In this document: positions 36,823 through 45,633 of the stretch, in pieces | How the letters are laid out: every line of letters starts with the position of its first letter | How positions within the stretch are numbered: position 1 is the stretch's first letter | Assembly: GCA_017459665.1 (NCBI GenBank) | Contig: JAFUCN010000002.1 | Location: forward strand, 1 to 58,089 | Length of the DNA stretch: 58,089 bases | From: Methanobrevibacter sp. | GTDB lineage: Archaea; Methanobacteriota; Methanobacteria; Methanobacteriales; Methanobacteriaceae | Direction of reading: 5' to 3' | Notes under the pieces: generated by a model | What the model was told of the DNA's origin: nothing | Databases searched by the model: none | Seen by the model: the letters and a program-made list of their open reading frames with translations, nothing else | Made by a program: the position numbers and the translations under genes

Positions 36823-38233
36823 CCTTGTAATTGACCTGACCCATGGAGGGGTTAAGATTGCTATCAGCCTGGCCAAAAAGGGAAAAAATGTCCTTGCCTA
36901 TGACCTTTACAATACCCTAAAACCAATTGACGGCAAGATGCTGGCCATTTACAATATTGAAATAATTAAATTGGAAGATTTGGCCGGTTTTAGAGGTGAC
37001 ATGAATGTCATCTGTCCCATCCATATGCCATTGACCTTTGATGAGATAAAATCACACAATCCTGATTTAAACTATACTTTCCAAACCCATCATGAAGCAG
37101 TTGGCGAAATTCTAAGCGGGTGGGGAGACGATATTATAAAAATTGAAGTCAGTGGAGTTAAAGGAAAAACAACATCTGTTTTTATGCTTAAAGAGATTTT
37201 AATTGATGAAAATCCGTTAATACTGTCAAGTTTAGGTGCTCTACTGTATGAAGACAGAAAAGAGATTATCCTAAAAAAAGACATATCAATTACTCCTGCA
37301 AACATCAAAGAAACAGTGGATTTGGCTTACAAAATTGCAAATCCTGTATGCAAAATTTCCGAAGGAGTTGTTGAAAGCGAAAACTTAAGAAAATATAATT
37401 CGGCAATTTTTGAGTCATCATTAGGTGTAACAGGCATTGGAGATGTTGGGCTTTTATTGAATATTTCTGAGGATTATCCCATTGCAGGAGGTAAAAGCAG
37501 TGCTTCTAAAGCTAAAGAACAGATATTTAACTGTGGATGCGTTTGCATTCAAAAGGAAGCATTTGACAGATATTACTCCAAAATCAAACATGAAAAAGTC
37601 AACACCTTCTCATTGACTGATGAATCTTCAAATTTATACTTAACACATGTTGAATACAGTCTTGACAGAACCCATGCAGATATCGAATATAAAGAGGTCA
37701 AAACAGTTAATGGAAACATCATTTCCGGTAACCTAAGTTTAGAGGCATTTGCACCGGGACCACACCACATCAGCAATCTTTTAGGAGTGGTATTGACCTG
37801 CATAAGTTTAGAAATTGATAGTGATAAAATCATAAAGGGAATTGAGAATTACAAAGGCATTCCCGGCAGGACAAATAGAAAAATCATTGAAAATTCAACA
37901 ATAATTGAAGAAATCAATCCTGGACTGAATACACAAGCCATTAAAGAGTCCATAAACATGATTGATGATTTAAATGACTATTACATATCCATTGGAGGAG
38001 ATTACGGAATAACCTGTGAAGAGATTGATGAGGAAAAATTAGCTGATTTTTTAAATACCCTAAATCATGAAATCCTCCTGACAGGAGAGCTTGGCAGTTC
38101 AATTGCTTCAAAACTTAACATTGACTGCAAATATTATGATAATTACCCAGGCATTTATGATTTAGCTGTTAAAAACAACAAAAATCTTATTTTCATATAT
38201 CGTTCCGACTACAGAAAACTTCAACAGAGATAA
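36815..38233 (+). CDS. cfbE: Coenzyme F430 synthase, Mur-ligase-like CfbE
   Basis: A 472-residue Mur-ligase-fold protein. The P-loop GVKGKTTSVFML starts at 114; the central part has ESSLGVTGIGDVGLLLNIS and GPHHISNLLGVVL, and the C-terminal domain PGRTNRKIIENSTIIEEINPGLN. CfbE closes the last ring of F430, the nickel cofactor of methyl-CoM reductase, using ATP. The assignment rests on overall pattern and on the neighbouring hemC (113 bases away) in the same pathway. A peptide ligase of pseudomurein is the alternative. AGGTG precedes the ATG, overlapping the previous gene. Confidence 0.85.
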   Translation: MNNLVIDLTHGGVKIAISLAKKGKNVLAYDLYNTLKPIDGKMLAIYNIEIIKLEDLAGFRGDMNVICPIHMPLTFDEIKSHNPDLNYTFQTHHEAVGEILSGWGDDIIKIEVSGVKGKTTSVFMLKEILIDENPLILSSLGALLYEDRKEIILKKDISITPANIKETVDLAYKIANPVCKISEGVVESENLRKYNSAIFESSLGVTGIGDVGLLLNISEDYPIAGGKSSASKAKEQIFNCGCVCIQKEAFDRYYSKIKHEKVNTFSLTDESSNLYLTHVEYSLDRTHADIEYKEVKTVNGNIISGNLSLEAFAPGPHHISNLLGVVLTCISLEIDSDKIIKGIENYKGIPGRTNRKIIENSTIIEEINPGLNTQAIKESINMIDDLNDYYISIGGDYGITCEEIDEEKLADFLNTLNHEILLTGELGSSIASKLNIDCKYYDNYPGIYDLAVKNNKNLIFIYRSDYRKLQQR

Positions 38234-38287
38234 CTTATTTTGAAAAAATTGAAACATTTAATATATATTAATTGCAAAAATTAAAAA

Positions 38288-38320
38288 TGTAACAAAATGT
38301 TACATGTTAAACTTATATAA
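38288..38320 (+). promoter_or_regulatory. Dyad and TATA box upstream of hemC
   Basis: TGTAAC-AAAAT-GTTACA (38288-38304) is a perfect 6-base-arm dyad, followed after ATGTTAAA by CTTATATAATT (TATA box). GTAACAAAATG also occurs at the Hsp20 promoter, and ATGTTAAAC at the HIRAN gene promoter (40835-40843). Confidence 0.5.
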
Positions 38321-38346
38321 TTAATTTCAAAAATTGGAGACAATGC

Positions 38347-39219
38347 ATGATTGTTGGAACACGAGGCAGCCAATTGGCTTTGGCACAAACAAAACAGGTC
38401 TGTGCCGATTTATCTAAGCTTACTGGAGAATCAATTGACATTGAAGTTATCAAAACAAAAGGAGATAAAATTACTACATCCCAATTGTATAACATGGATT
38501 CTAAAGGATTGTTTACCAAAGAATTGGATATTGCCCTTTTAGATGAAGAAGTTGACTTTACAGTTCACAGCTTTAAAGACCTGCCAACCGAATTGGATGA
38601 AGATTTGGAAATTATAGCTGTTCCAAAACGTGAATCTCCAAATGAAGTACTTATATCTTCAAAAAAATGGGCTGAATTAGGTCCTGGATCAAAACTTGGA
38701 ACCAGCAGCCTTAGAAGAGAAGCATTCTGTAATCTTTACAATAAGGAATTTGAGCTAAAACCTATCAGAGGAAATATTGAAACCAGAATTGATAAGGCTC
38801 TAAATACCGATTTGGATGCAACTATCATGGCTCAGGCAGGAATAAAAAGATTAAATCTGACAAAATACATCAAAGAAGTATTTCCGCTTGATTATATCAC
38901 ACCGCCTGCAGGTCAGGGCGCATTAGCAATTATCACTAGAAAAGATTATGATAAAAATGAAGTTATAAAAAATGCTTTAAATGATTATGTATCAATGCAA
39001 GAAGTATTTGCAGAGAAAAAAGTCCTAGAAGAGCTTGGTGTCGGTTGTCAATGGCCGATAGGCGCTATAGCTCAAATGAAAGGCGATGAATTTAATATTT
39101 ATTCAATATTATTAACTAAAGAAGGAGAAATCCTTAAAGAGCAAAACGAGAAAGGTTCCATAAGGGATGCGGTTGAACTTGGCGGCCGCATAGGAAGACT
39201 TTTCGAGGATTATGTTTAA
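38347..39219 (+). CDS. hemC: Porphobilinogen deaminase
   Basis: A 290-residue HemC, which joins four porphobilinogens into hydroxymethylbilane. Seen: VGTRGSQLALAQT at the N-terminus, a VHSFKDLPTELDE segment, LGTSSLRREA, and the dipyrromethane-cofactor Cys234 in GVGCQWPIGA. It starts the tetrapyrrole line toward F430, sirohaem, and cobamides. GGAGACA precedes the ATG. It is followed by an oxidoreductase gene 14 bases later. Confidence 0.96.
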   Translation: MIVGTRGSQLALAQTKQVCADLSKLTGESIDIEVIKTKGDKITTSQLYNMDSKGLFTKELDIALLDEEVDFTVHSFKDLPTELDEDLEIIAVPKRESPNEVLISSKKWAELGPGSKLGTSSLRREAFCNLYNKEFELKPIRGNIETRIDKALNTDLDATIMAQAGIKRLNLTKYIKEVFPLDYITPPAGQGALAIITRKDYDKNEVIKNALNDYVSMQEVFAEKKVLEELGVGCQWPIGAIAQMKGDEFNIYSILLTKEGEILKEQNEKGSIRDAVELGGRIGRLFEDYV

Positions 39220-39233
39220 ACGGAGGAATTAAA

Positions 39234-40187
39234 TTGAAAACTGTTAACGTAGGAGTTATTGGGGTAGGCGCAATGGGTGAAAACCATGTTCGTGTATACC
39301 ACAAAATGGAAGAAGCGAATTTACTCGCTGTTAGTGATGTGAGCGAAAGAGCACTTAAGAAAATTGAAAAAAAATACGGTGCAAAAGGATATACGGACTA
39401 TAATGCACTGCTTGAAAACCCCGAAATTGAAGCTGTAAGTGTCTGTGTTCCAACCACATTCCACCATTCAGTTGTAATGGAAGCTATTAAACATAAAAAA
39501 CATGTTTTAGTTGAAAAACCGATAGCGTTTACATTGGAAGAAGCTGAAGAAATGATTGCTGCAGCAAAAGAGGCTGGAGTTATCCTTGCAACTGGACATG
39601 TTGAGAGATTTAACCCTGCCGTTCAAAAAGCTAAAGAACTTATTGAAGATGGAGTTATCGGAGATGTAGTATCTGCATTTGCAAAAAGAGTAGGTCCACT
39701 CCCACCAAGAATCAAAGATGTTGGTGTTTCAATCGATTTAGCTATTCACGATTTAGACATAATGAATTATTTATTTGACGAAGATGTTACTCAAGTTTAT
39801 GGAACTATGAACTGCAGTTTTGATGACAGTGAATTTGAAGACCATGCTGAGATAATGGTTAACTTCGATAACGAATCAACAGGAATTATCGAAGTAAACT
39901 GGTTAACACCATATAAAAGGAGAGAACTGGAATTAACCGGTACTGCAGGAATTATTTCTGTAGATTATATTAAGCAAAGTATTGAAGTATACGGTAAGTT
40001 TGCTCAGGATATTCAAATCAAGCATGAAGAACCACTTAAAGGTGAATTAAAATCCTTCTTAAATGCTGTAGTCAATGATATCGAACCTGAAATTACAGGT
40101 GAAGACGGACTTAAAGCTCTTAAAATGGTTATTGCCGCTAACAGATCTTCTAAAGAACATAAACCTATCAGTTTTGAGGAATTATAA
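39234..40187 (+). CDS. Gfo/Idh/MocA-family dehydrogenase
   Basis: A 317-residue oxidoreductase with NAD loop [20 protein letters not shown] and the family motif [17 protein letters not shown] near residue 100, then the catalytic region [24 protein letters not shown]. It probably oxidises or reduces a sugar derivative; the substrate is unknown. The start codon is TTG, supported by CGGAGGAAT 5-6 bases upstream and by family alignment. It precedes the regulator gene by 13 bases. Confidence 0.88.
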   Translation: MKTVNVGVIGVGAMGENHVRVYHKMEEANLLAVSDVSERALKKIEKKYGAKGYTDYNALLENPEIEAVSVCVPTTFHHSVVMEAIKHKKHVLVEKPIAFTLEEAEEMIAAAKEAGVILATGHVERFNPAVQKAKELIEDGVIGDVVSAFAKRVGPLPPRIKDVGVSIDLAIHDLDIMNYLFDEDVTQVYGTMNCSFDDSEFEDHAEIMVNFDNESTGIIEVNWLTPYKRRELELTGTAGIISVDYIKQSIEVYGKFAQDIQIKHEEPLKGELKSFLNAVVNDIEPEITGEDGLKALKMVIAANRSSKEHKPISFEEL

Positions 40188-40200
40188 TCAAGGTGATAAA

Positions 40201-40809
40201 GTGAAACAAAAATTAATTAACAAAGCCCAAGAACTAAGACAACACGGATTTACCACTGGTGAAATTGCAGACGAACTTAATGTAAGTATGGACACTGCAA
40301 GATGGTTAACTCTTCAAAAAGCTGAAGAGAAAACTGAAGCTCCTGTTGACTTTGCTATTAACTGGAAAAGTATTGGTGGAAACTCAACTCGTTTAAGTTA
40401 TGTTTCCGGCGCATTAAGTGATATGGCTTTATCCCATGGTGAAGCAGACACCGTTGTAGGTATTGCAGTTAGTGGAGTTCCATTTGCAACAGTTATGGCT
40501 GATTTTATTGAAGATATGACTGGAATTGATACTTCTTTAGCTATTTTCCACCCAAATAAACACAGAAAAGATGTTGATGCAACTGATGATGAAGGTACAA
40601 TCAGTACCAACTTCGGAAGTGTTGAAGGTAAAAAAGTTGTCATTGTAGATGACGTTATTACCAGCGGAAAAACCGCACGTGAAGTAATTCACACAGTAAG
40701 AGACTTAGGTGGAGAACCTACCTGCGTCACTGTATTAATCGATAAGGCTGGCCTTTCTGAAATCGAAGGCGTTCCTGTTGAATCTTTAATTAAAGTAAGT
40801 AGATTATAA
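40201..40809 (+). CDS. Orotate-phosphoribosyltransferase-like regulator (GfcR-type)
   Basis: A 202-residue protein with an N-terminal helix-turn-helix ([28 protein letters not shown]) and a C-terminal PRTase domain with the PRPP loop [15 protein letters not shown] near residues 146-160. This matches the GfcR/PyrE-like family, which in haloarchaea is a regulator of sugar metabolism. In methanogens its role is unknown. The GTG at 40201 is chosen, with AAGGTGAT 4-5 bases upstream. Confidence 0.87.
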   Translation: MKQKLINKAQELRQHGFTTGEIADELNVSMDTARWLTLQKAEEKTEAPVDFAINWKSIGGNSTRLSYVSGALSDMALSHGEADTVVGIAVSGVPFATVMADFIEDMTGIDTSLAIFHPNKHRKDVDATDDEGTISTNFGSVEGKKVVIVDDVITSGKTAREVIHTVRDLGGEPTCVTVLIDKAGLSEIEGVPVESLIKVSRL

Positions 40810-40828
40810 ATCTACTCCCATTATTTTT

Positions 40829-40858
40829 TTTAACATGTTAAACACAACTTTTATATAT
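40829..40858 (+). promoter_or_regulatory. Palindrome and TATA box upstream of the HIRAN-like gene
   Basis: TTTAACATGTTAAA (40829-40842) is a perfect 14-base palindrome; ACTTTTATATAT (TATA) follows 6 bases later. ACATGTTAAAC is shared with the hemC promoter. Confidence 0.45.
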
Positions 40859-40911
40859 CGAGAAGTATAATTTTTAAATATATAAACACAAATTGAACAC
40901 GAGGCGATATA

Positions 40912-41304
40912 ATGTATATTACAATTACATCATTTAATAATTTGCACGGTTCCAAACCATTAGTTCTGGAAGGATTAATAAAATTAGTTAAAGAACCTGA
41001 AAACAAATACGATACCGAAGCAATAGCATGTGAAATGAGATATTTCGGCAAAATAGGATATGTTGCAAACAGTACTCAAACAGTCATCAAAGGTTGCATG
41101 AGTGCAGGACGTGTAGTTGACAAAATCGATGATGAATACTTTGCAAAAATTAAATTCATCACCGGCAATACCGCTATCGCAAAAATATTAACTCCTGACG
41201 AGTTTATTGAAGAAGTTGAAAATCCGGAAAGTGACATGCATTACCTCTGTGAAAATCCCGAAAACATCGATTTGGAAAAAATTGAGAAAAACTTCATAAA
41301 GTAG
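40912..41304 (+). CDS. HIRAN-like domain protein
   Basis: A 130-residue protein. The segment LVKEPENKYDTEAIACEMRYFGKIGYVAN matches the HIRAN consensus (E-P-x-N-x-Y-D-x-x-A-I then K-I-G-Y-V). HIRAN domains bind single-stranded 3' DNA ends or damaged DNA and are usually fused to helicases; a standalone copy is also found in bacteria. GAGGCGAT precedes the ATG. The next gene follows with only eight bases between them. A DNA-related role is inferred. Confidence 0.72.
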   Translation: MYITITSFNNLHGSKPLVLEGLIKLVKEPENKYDTEAIACEMRYFGKIGYVANSTQTVIKGCMSAGRVVDKIDDEYFAKIKFITGNTAIAKILTPDEFIEEVENPESDMHYLCENPENIDLEKIEKNFIK

Positions 41305-41312
41305 GTGAGAAA

Positions 41313-42254
41313 ATGATACTAACCAGTGACTTAAGCTTTGATTATGAACTTTTAACACCACAGGTTCATGAAAACATGGCGATAATTCCTATTAAAACAA
41401 CACCAAATTACAAACTAGACATAATAACACTTAAAAAGGCATTAGAATTAGGGCTTGGCGAAATCAAAGAATGTGAGCAGTCAACAGTCAACACACTGAT
41501 TGTCAAAAATGATGCAGTAACCCCCCTCATTTTAATCGACGGTGAGGAAGTCGTTGGAGGCGACCAAAACCGTTTGGTTAACTCAACAATACTGGTTGCA
41601 CCTAAAAGTGAAATGAAGATTCCTGTAAGCTGCACCGAACGTGGCCGATGGGATTATAAGAACGAATTTAAGAATTCAGACTATATTGCCAATTATGAAA
41701 CCCGCCGTGCAAAAATGAGTGCATCACGCTTAAACATGCCCGTACAAAATGCTGTATGGGGATCAATTGACAGTCTAGAAGTGCTAAATGAATTCAGCTC
41801 CCCAACAAGCGCCATGGCAGAAAGCTATGAAAATTTAAAAATAGACCATAATGAATTTATCAACGCTTTTTCCATAGAGGACAATCAAAACGGAGTTGTA
41901 ATAATAATCAACGGTGAAATTAAAGGATTCGAGTTATTGTTGAATTCTGAAATCTACAAGGAATTTCATGAAAAGATATTGAAAAGTTATCTGATTGACG
42001 CTAAAAATGAAAATGCAACATTCACCATCAATATTGACGAAATAAAATCCGTTTTAGAAAACGCAATTTCTTCAGATTTTGAAAAAAAAGAAAGTGAAGG
42101 ACTTGAAGACGCTTACGAATTTGAAAATGAATCCGGATTTGGAAAATTATACTCTTACAAAAATGAGATAATCCACTGGTCATACTTCAAACAGATTGAA
42201 GAAAATAACTTCAACCAACAGGAAGAAGATGTGGAGTTAGTATCCGACATCTAA
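41313..42254 (+). CDS. ARPP-1-type domain protein
   Basis: A 313-residue protein resembling the ARPP-1 domain (named for association with ADP-ribosylglycohydrolase and rhodanese-phosphatase proteins). Diagnostic segments are TPLILIDGEEVVGGDQNRLVNSTILV and KIPVSCTERGRWDY. No enzymatic motif is known. RBS GGTGAG overlaps the end of the HIRAN-like gene, so they are coupled. An inverted repeat spans its stop codon. Confidence 0.72.
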   Translation: MILTSDLSFDYELLTPQVHENMAIIPIKTTPNYKLDIITLKKALELGLGEIKECEQSTVNTLIVKNDAVTPLILIDGEEVVGGDQNRLVNSTILVAPKSEMKIPVSCTERGRWDYKNEFKNSDYIANYETRRAKMSASRLNMPVQNAVWGSIDSLEVLNEFSSPTSAMAESYENLKIDHNEFINAFSIEDNQNGVVIIINGEIKGFELLLNSEIYKEFHEKILKSYLIDAKNENATFTINIDEIKSVLENAISSDFEKKESEGLEDAYEFENESGFGKLYSYKNEIIHWSYFKQIEENNFNQQEEDVELVSDI

Positions 42255-42258
42255 CTCC
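42233..42258. terminator. Hairpin at the end of the ARPP-1-like gene
   Basis: GGAGTTAG and CTAACTCC form a perfect 8-base stem with 10-base loop over the stop codon, between convergent genes. No long T-tract follows. Confidence 0.4.
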
Positions 42259-42268
42259 CCAAACTTAA

Positions 42269-42601
42269 TCACTGATAAAGTGTGGAAACATCATCAGACC
42301 CAGATACGCATTCTGCACCATCAGGTTTTTCACTTGAAACCCCACCTATGACACCAATGCTTTGAATAGTATCTTTTAAGACAGTTGCAGATGTAATCCC
42401 AAGACCTTCCGGGGACAATACAAACAGATCCAAAAAGATTTCATCTTCGCCAACGATGAAAGCCGGTTCGATTACTTCAGCAGACTTTGTCTGAACCTTA
42501 ATTAGAATATGTCTTATTTCACTTTCACCATCGATTCCTATCTCATTTCGAATAGTCTTATCTAAATTTTTAACCTTTTCGCTCCAATTTATTGAATTCA
42601 T
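42269..42601 (-). CDS. Hypothetical protein
   Basis: A 110-residue acidic protein beginning MNSINWSEKVKNLDKTIRNEIG, with the rest of alternating strands (HILIKVQTKSAEVIEPAFIVGEDEIFLDLFVLSPEG). No family recognised. The start is fixed by GAGGTAATA just upstream; a longer ORF to 42685 lacks this. It is monocistronic. Confidence 0.65.
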   Translation of the reverse strand: MNSINWSEKVKNLDKTIRNEIGIDGESEIRHILIKVQTKSAEVIEPAFIVGEDEIFLDLFVLSPEGLGITSATVLKDTIQSIGVIGGVSSEKPDGAECVSGSDDVSTLYQ

Positions 42602-42789
42602 ATTATTACCTCTAAATATAATTTCAATGAAATAAGATATAACTCTAGTTAAACTGCGAAAAAGTGAAAAAACACATTTACACAAAAAGAATATAACTAT
42701 TTAAAACAGATTAATTTAAAAAAATATTTTCATTTAAGAAAGAATATTAAAAAATAAGGAATTAAAGAAGATAATAATGAGAAAAAAGA

Positions 42790-43353
42790 TTATGCATCAG
42801 CTTTCTCTTTTTTATCTTTCTTTTCGACAATAACTAATTTTTCATTTTCATCATCGACTTCCATGACAATAGGTTCACCTTCAACAGCACCAGGGTCTTT
42901 TTCTACGCATTCTTTGATTTTAGCGTTAATTGCTCCAGTATCCTCTGTGTCAATTAAGTCTACGATTTCCAGTTGGTTTTGGAATCTTTCAATACCGTCG
43001 AGTGGAATGTTTTCTACGAAAGGAATAGCTCCAGTTGCTCCAACGATTTTCTTTTTATCTGGGTCTGCTCCGTTTTCGTGTAATGCTTTGATACTTTGAC
43101 CTGTAATGTGTCCTTGCACTTCAGCACCGGTAACAATTAAGAAACGGATATTTGGGTTTGAAATGATGTTTGCAACTACTTTTTCTATTCCTAAGTTTTC
43201 TGTTTTACATGGACCTGCGATTGCTGCTCCAGATAATTCTGCTTCAATGTGAGAAGCGAGAGTGGTTACTGCAACAGGGCTTTCTGGATCGCCAACAATG
43301 TAGTCTCCACTGATAACCGGCCAGCCATCTGCAGGAGCTTTTTTATCTGCCAT
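42790..43353 (-). CDS. MtrA-like methyltransferase subunit without membrane anchor
   Basis: A 187-residue homologue of MtrA, the corrinoid-carrying subunit of methyl-H4MPT:coenzyme M methyltransferase. Residues 1-160 keep the family core: [36 protein letters not shown], and [11 protein letters not shown] with the corrinoid ligand His82. Normal MtrA has a C-terminal membrane helix (about 240 residues); this protein ends in a Lys/Glu-rich tail instead. No other mtr genes are adjacent. It is probably a soluble paralogue; its methyl donor and acceptor are unknown. A GGAGGATTATAA site precedes the ATG. Confidence 0.88.
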   Translation of the reverse strand: MADKKAPADGWPVISGDYIVGDPESPVAVTTLASHIEAELSGAAIAGPCKTENLGIEKVVANIISNPNIRFLIVTGAEVQGHITGQSIKALHENGADPDKKKIVGATGAIPFVENIPLDGIERFQNQLEIVDLIDTEDTGAINAKIKECVEKDPGAVEGEPIVMEVDDENEKLVIVEKKDKKEKADA

Positions 43354-43472
43354 TTATAATCCTCCTAATTTTCAGTTAAATATGAGTATATGTCAGGGAC
43401 TACTTAAATATTTTGTAACTTAAAATGGGTGACTAGTATAATTTATAATGTTTTCCAACCAAAATATCATTA

Positions 43473-43997
43473 ATGAACATCAACATCGAAACTTTCTATT
43501 TTATTAATCAGGGCTTACAAAATCCAATTTTTGATTTGATAATGCCTCAGTTTACCAATATCGGCGGCTTTGCAGGATTATTAGTTCTATGCATACTTGC
43601 AGTAATAATATTTAAACATTACAATAAGGAAAAATACTTAAGAATTGCAAAATTATCCCTATATGCCCTTTTGATTTCTGCAGCCATTGCTCTGTGCCTT
43701 AAATTATCATTTGTTGAAAAAAGGCCTTTTGAGGTTTTAAGCAATGTTCACCAACTTGTCATACCTACGGAACCAAATTCTTTTCCTTCAGGACACTGTT
43801 CATCAACATTCAGTGTGATAACCATACTGATTCACGAATTATGGGAAAATAAGCTGATCATAATAATCTTAGCAATATTCGGAGTATTAATTGCATTTTC
43901 AAGAGTATATTGTGGTGTACATTACCCTATGGATGTGGTTGTGGGGGCGATGGTCGGTGTTTTAAGTGGAATATTAGTTTTAAAATTAAAAGTATAA
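43473..43997 (+). CDS. PAP2-family phosphatase
   Basis: A 174-residue membrane phosphatase. Helices alternate with the three PAP2 motifs: KLSFVEKRPF, PSGHCSST (near 108) and SRVYCGVHYPMDV. It likely dephosphorylates a lipid pyrophosphate such as undecaprenyl- or polyprenyl-PP on the outer face. Short 5' leader. It converges with the next gene and overlaps its end by 12 bases. Confidence 0.9.
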   Translation: MNINIETFYFINQGLQNPIFDLIMPQFTNIGGFAGLLVLCILAVIIFKHYNKEKYLRIAKLSLYALLISAAIALCLKLSFVEKRPFEVLSNVHQLVIPTEPNSFPSGHCSSTFSVITILIHELWENKLIIIILAIFGVLIAFSRVYCGVHYPMDVVVGAMVGVLSGILVLKLKV

Positions 43998-44276
43998 CTC
44001 TGATGGATGTCCTATATATTCAAAGTCATCCTTGTTTTCTAAATATTTAACACCAATGACTTTTCCGTCAGGGAATTTTGTTACTATGCTCATTCCATCA
44101 TTGACATCTATCACTATTAATTTTGTGTTTTTCTCACCTTTGGCTTCGATTTTAATTATTTCATCATTTTGAATTAGTTCACCTTCTTCAAAATCATTAC
44201 TTATGTCTGTGGAAAACCAATGTTGAGGTAACTTAAGCCTTAATCCTAAATCGTCTAACAAATCTTTTACATGCAT
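43986..44276 (-). CDS. Hypothetical small protein
   Basis: A 96-residue acidic protein starting MHVKDLLDDLGLRLKLPQHWF. AGGAG precedes the ATG by about 10 bases. A beta-rich middle (KIEAKGEKNTKLIVIDVNDG) is seen. No family recognised. Its 3' end overlaps the PAP2 gene on the other strand. Confidence 0.6.
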   Translation of the reverse strand: MHVKDLLDDLGLRLKLPQHWFSTDISNDFEEGELIQNDEIIKIEAKGEKNTKLIVIDVNDGMSIVTKFPDGKVIGVKYLENKDDFEYIGHPSELYF

Positions 44277-44372
44277 CTTGAAAATCTCCTATAAATTATT
44301 TTTAACATCTACATGATAATATATAGAAAAGTATATTTAAAGATATTGTAACTACTCAAGGGTGAAAAGTAG

Positions 44373-44891
44373 TTAAACTAGGAAATGAATCTTGTTTTTG
44401 TCAATGTCCTCTAAAGTATGAGGTTTTGGAATGTCATCGGAATGGCCCAATGCAAGAATGCCTACAATCCTATAATGATTGTCAATCTTTAAAATATCCC
44501 TAACTATTTCTTCTGAATCAGTACCATCCTTGTCCCTTAGATGTATCTGAACCCAACAGCTTCCCAAGTTGAGTTCTGTTGCCATCAGATGCATGTAGGT
44601 TAAAGCAATGGATGAATCTTCACACCATGTATCGGCAATCAGAGTATCTGCAACGACAACAATAGCTTTATCAGCGCCTCTGATTAGATCTGCACCATGA
44701 TTTTTGGCTTGTGACAATTCATTTAAAGTTTCTTTTCTCTCAACAACCATGAAGTTGCATGGCTTTCTGTTCATGCTTGTAGGAGCAAGAAGTGCGGCCT
44801 GCAGTATTTTATCCAATTCTTCTTTAGTGACCTTTTCGTCATTAAATTTTCTTGTACTTCTTCTTTTAAGCATCAAATCAGTTAAAGTCAT
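44373..44891 (-). CDS. Nitroreductase-family protein
   Basis: A 172-residue flavoprotein of the nitroreductase fold. Seen: RRSTRKFNDEKVTKEELDKIL with the FMN-binding RRS-R, APTSMNRKPCNFMVV, and LGSCWVQIHLRD. It should reduce quinones, nitro or similar compounds with NAD(P)H. Preceded by a short leader. It is followed (upstream on the reverse strand) by a cupin, so the pair may be functionally linked but the gap is about 50 bases. Confidence 0.9.
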   Translation of the reverse strand: MTLTDLMLKRRSTRKFNDEKVTKEELDKILQAALLAPTSMNRKPCNFMVVERKETLNELSQAKNHGADLIRGADKAIVVVADTLIADTWCEDSSIALTYMHLMATELNLGSCWVQIHLRDKDGTDSEEIVRDILKIDNHYRIVGILALGHSDDIPKPHTLEDIDKNKIHFLV

Positions 44892-44941
44892 GCTTAAATA
44901 TTAGAATTTTTTAGTAAATATAATTTTTGAAGTGAAAAATA

Positions 44942-45361
44942 TTATAAATCCTCATAATATTCATCAGAAACCTCTTCCAGCCATTCATTGGATGTTTCCA
45001 CGCCTGGCACTTCCACTGCAATATGGCTGAACCATGAGTCCTTTTTAGCACCGTGCCAATGTTTAACATTTGCCGGAATTTCAACAACCATCCCCGGTTT
45101 TAAACTTAATGCATCTTCACCTTCCACCTGATACCATCCTTCACCTGCAACACAGATTAGAATCTGGCCCCCTCCGGATTGGGCATGATGAACATGCCAA
45201 TTGTTACGACATCCCGGTTCAAAAGTTACATTGGCCAAAAATACTGCTGAATTTTCAATATCCACCAGAGGATTTAAATAGGATTGACCAATGAAATATT
45301 CTGCAAATGCATCATTAGGAACACCAATACCAAAAATATTTTCTTTTTCAAAATCAGACAT
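44942..45361 (-). CDS. Cupin-domain protein
   Basis: A 139-residue cupin. The metal motif is NNWHVHHAQSGGGQILICVAGEGWYQVEG with the His ligands, and motif 2 is PANVKHWHGAKKDS. It resembles the cupins found with carboxymuconolactone decarboxylases and small redox proteins. Function unknown. The ATG at 45361 (MSDFEKEN) is preferred to one ten codons earlier. Confidence 0.82.
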   Translation of the reverse strand: MSDFEKENIFGIGVPNDAFAEYFIGQSYLNPLVDIENSAVFLANVTFEPGCRNNWHVHHAQSGGGQILICVAGEGWYQVEGEDALSLKPGMVVEIPANVKHWHGAKKDSWFSHIAVEVPGVETSNEWLEEVSDEYYEDL

Positions 45362-45412
45362 AATAATCATCTCATTAAATGTTGACATTCACAACAATTA
45401 TTGTTCCATAAA

Positions 45413-45446
45413 AAATTCGAAGCTACGGCAGTGCAACTTCGAATTT
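45413..45446. other. Perfect long inverted repeat between cupin and EFR1 genes
   Basis: AAATTCGAAG and CTTCGAATTT form a 10-base perfect stem with a 14-base loop, in the divergent intergenic region. Being between two divergent genes it is not a simple terminator. An operator or small RNA is possible. Confidence 0.4.
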
Positions 45447-45633
45447 GAAAATTTTTCACGACTTGTTAATCAGTCATTCATATTTTTATTTTCATAGAAT
45501 ATAAAGTAATAGGTTTTGCGAAAAAATATCCTGAAATTGAAAAGAAATAAGATTAATTTTTACGCCCAAAAGTAACCAAACAATCACCAAAACTTTAAAT
45601 ACCTACAAAATAATGCTTTTTCAAGGTGATAGA

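Noticed and set aside
40075..40200. N-terminal extension of the PRTase regulator from an ATG at 40075
   Set aside because: It lies inside the preceding dehydrogenase gene; GTG at 40201 with AAGGTGAT fits the family start.
42602..42685. 28-residue N-terminal extension of the hypothetical gene 42269-42601
   Set aside because: GAGGTAATA directly before the ATG at 42601 and lack of similarity or a good site for the longer form.
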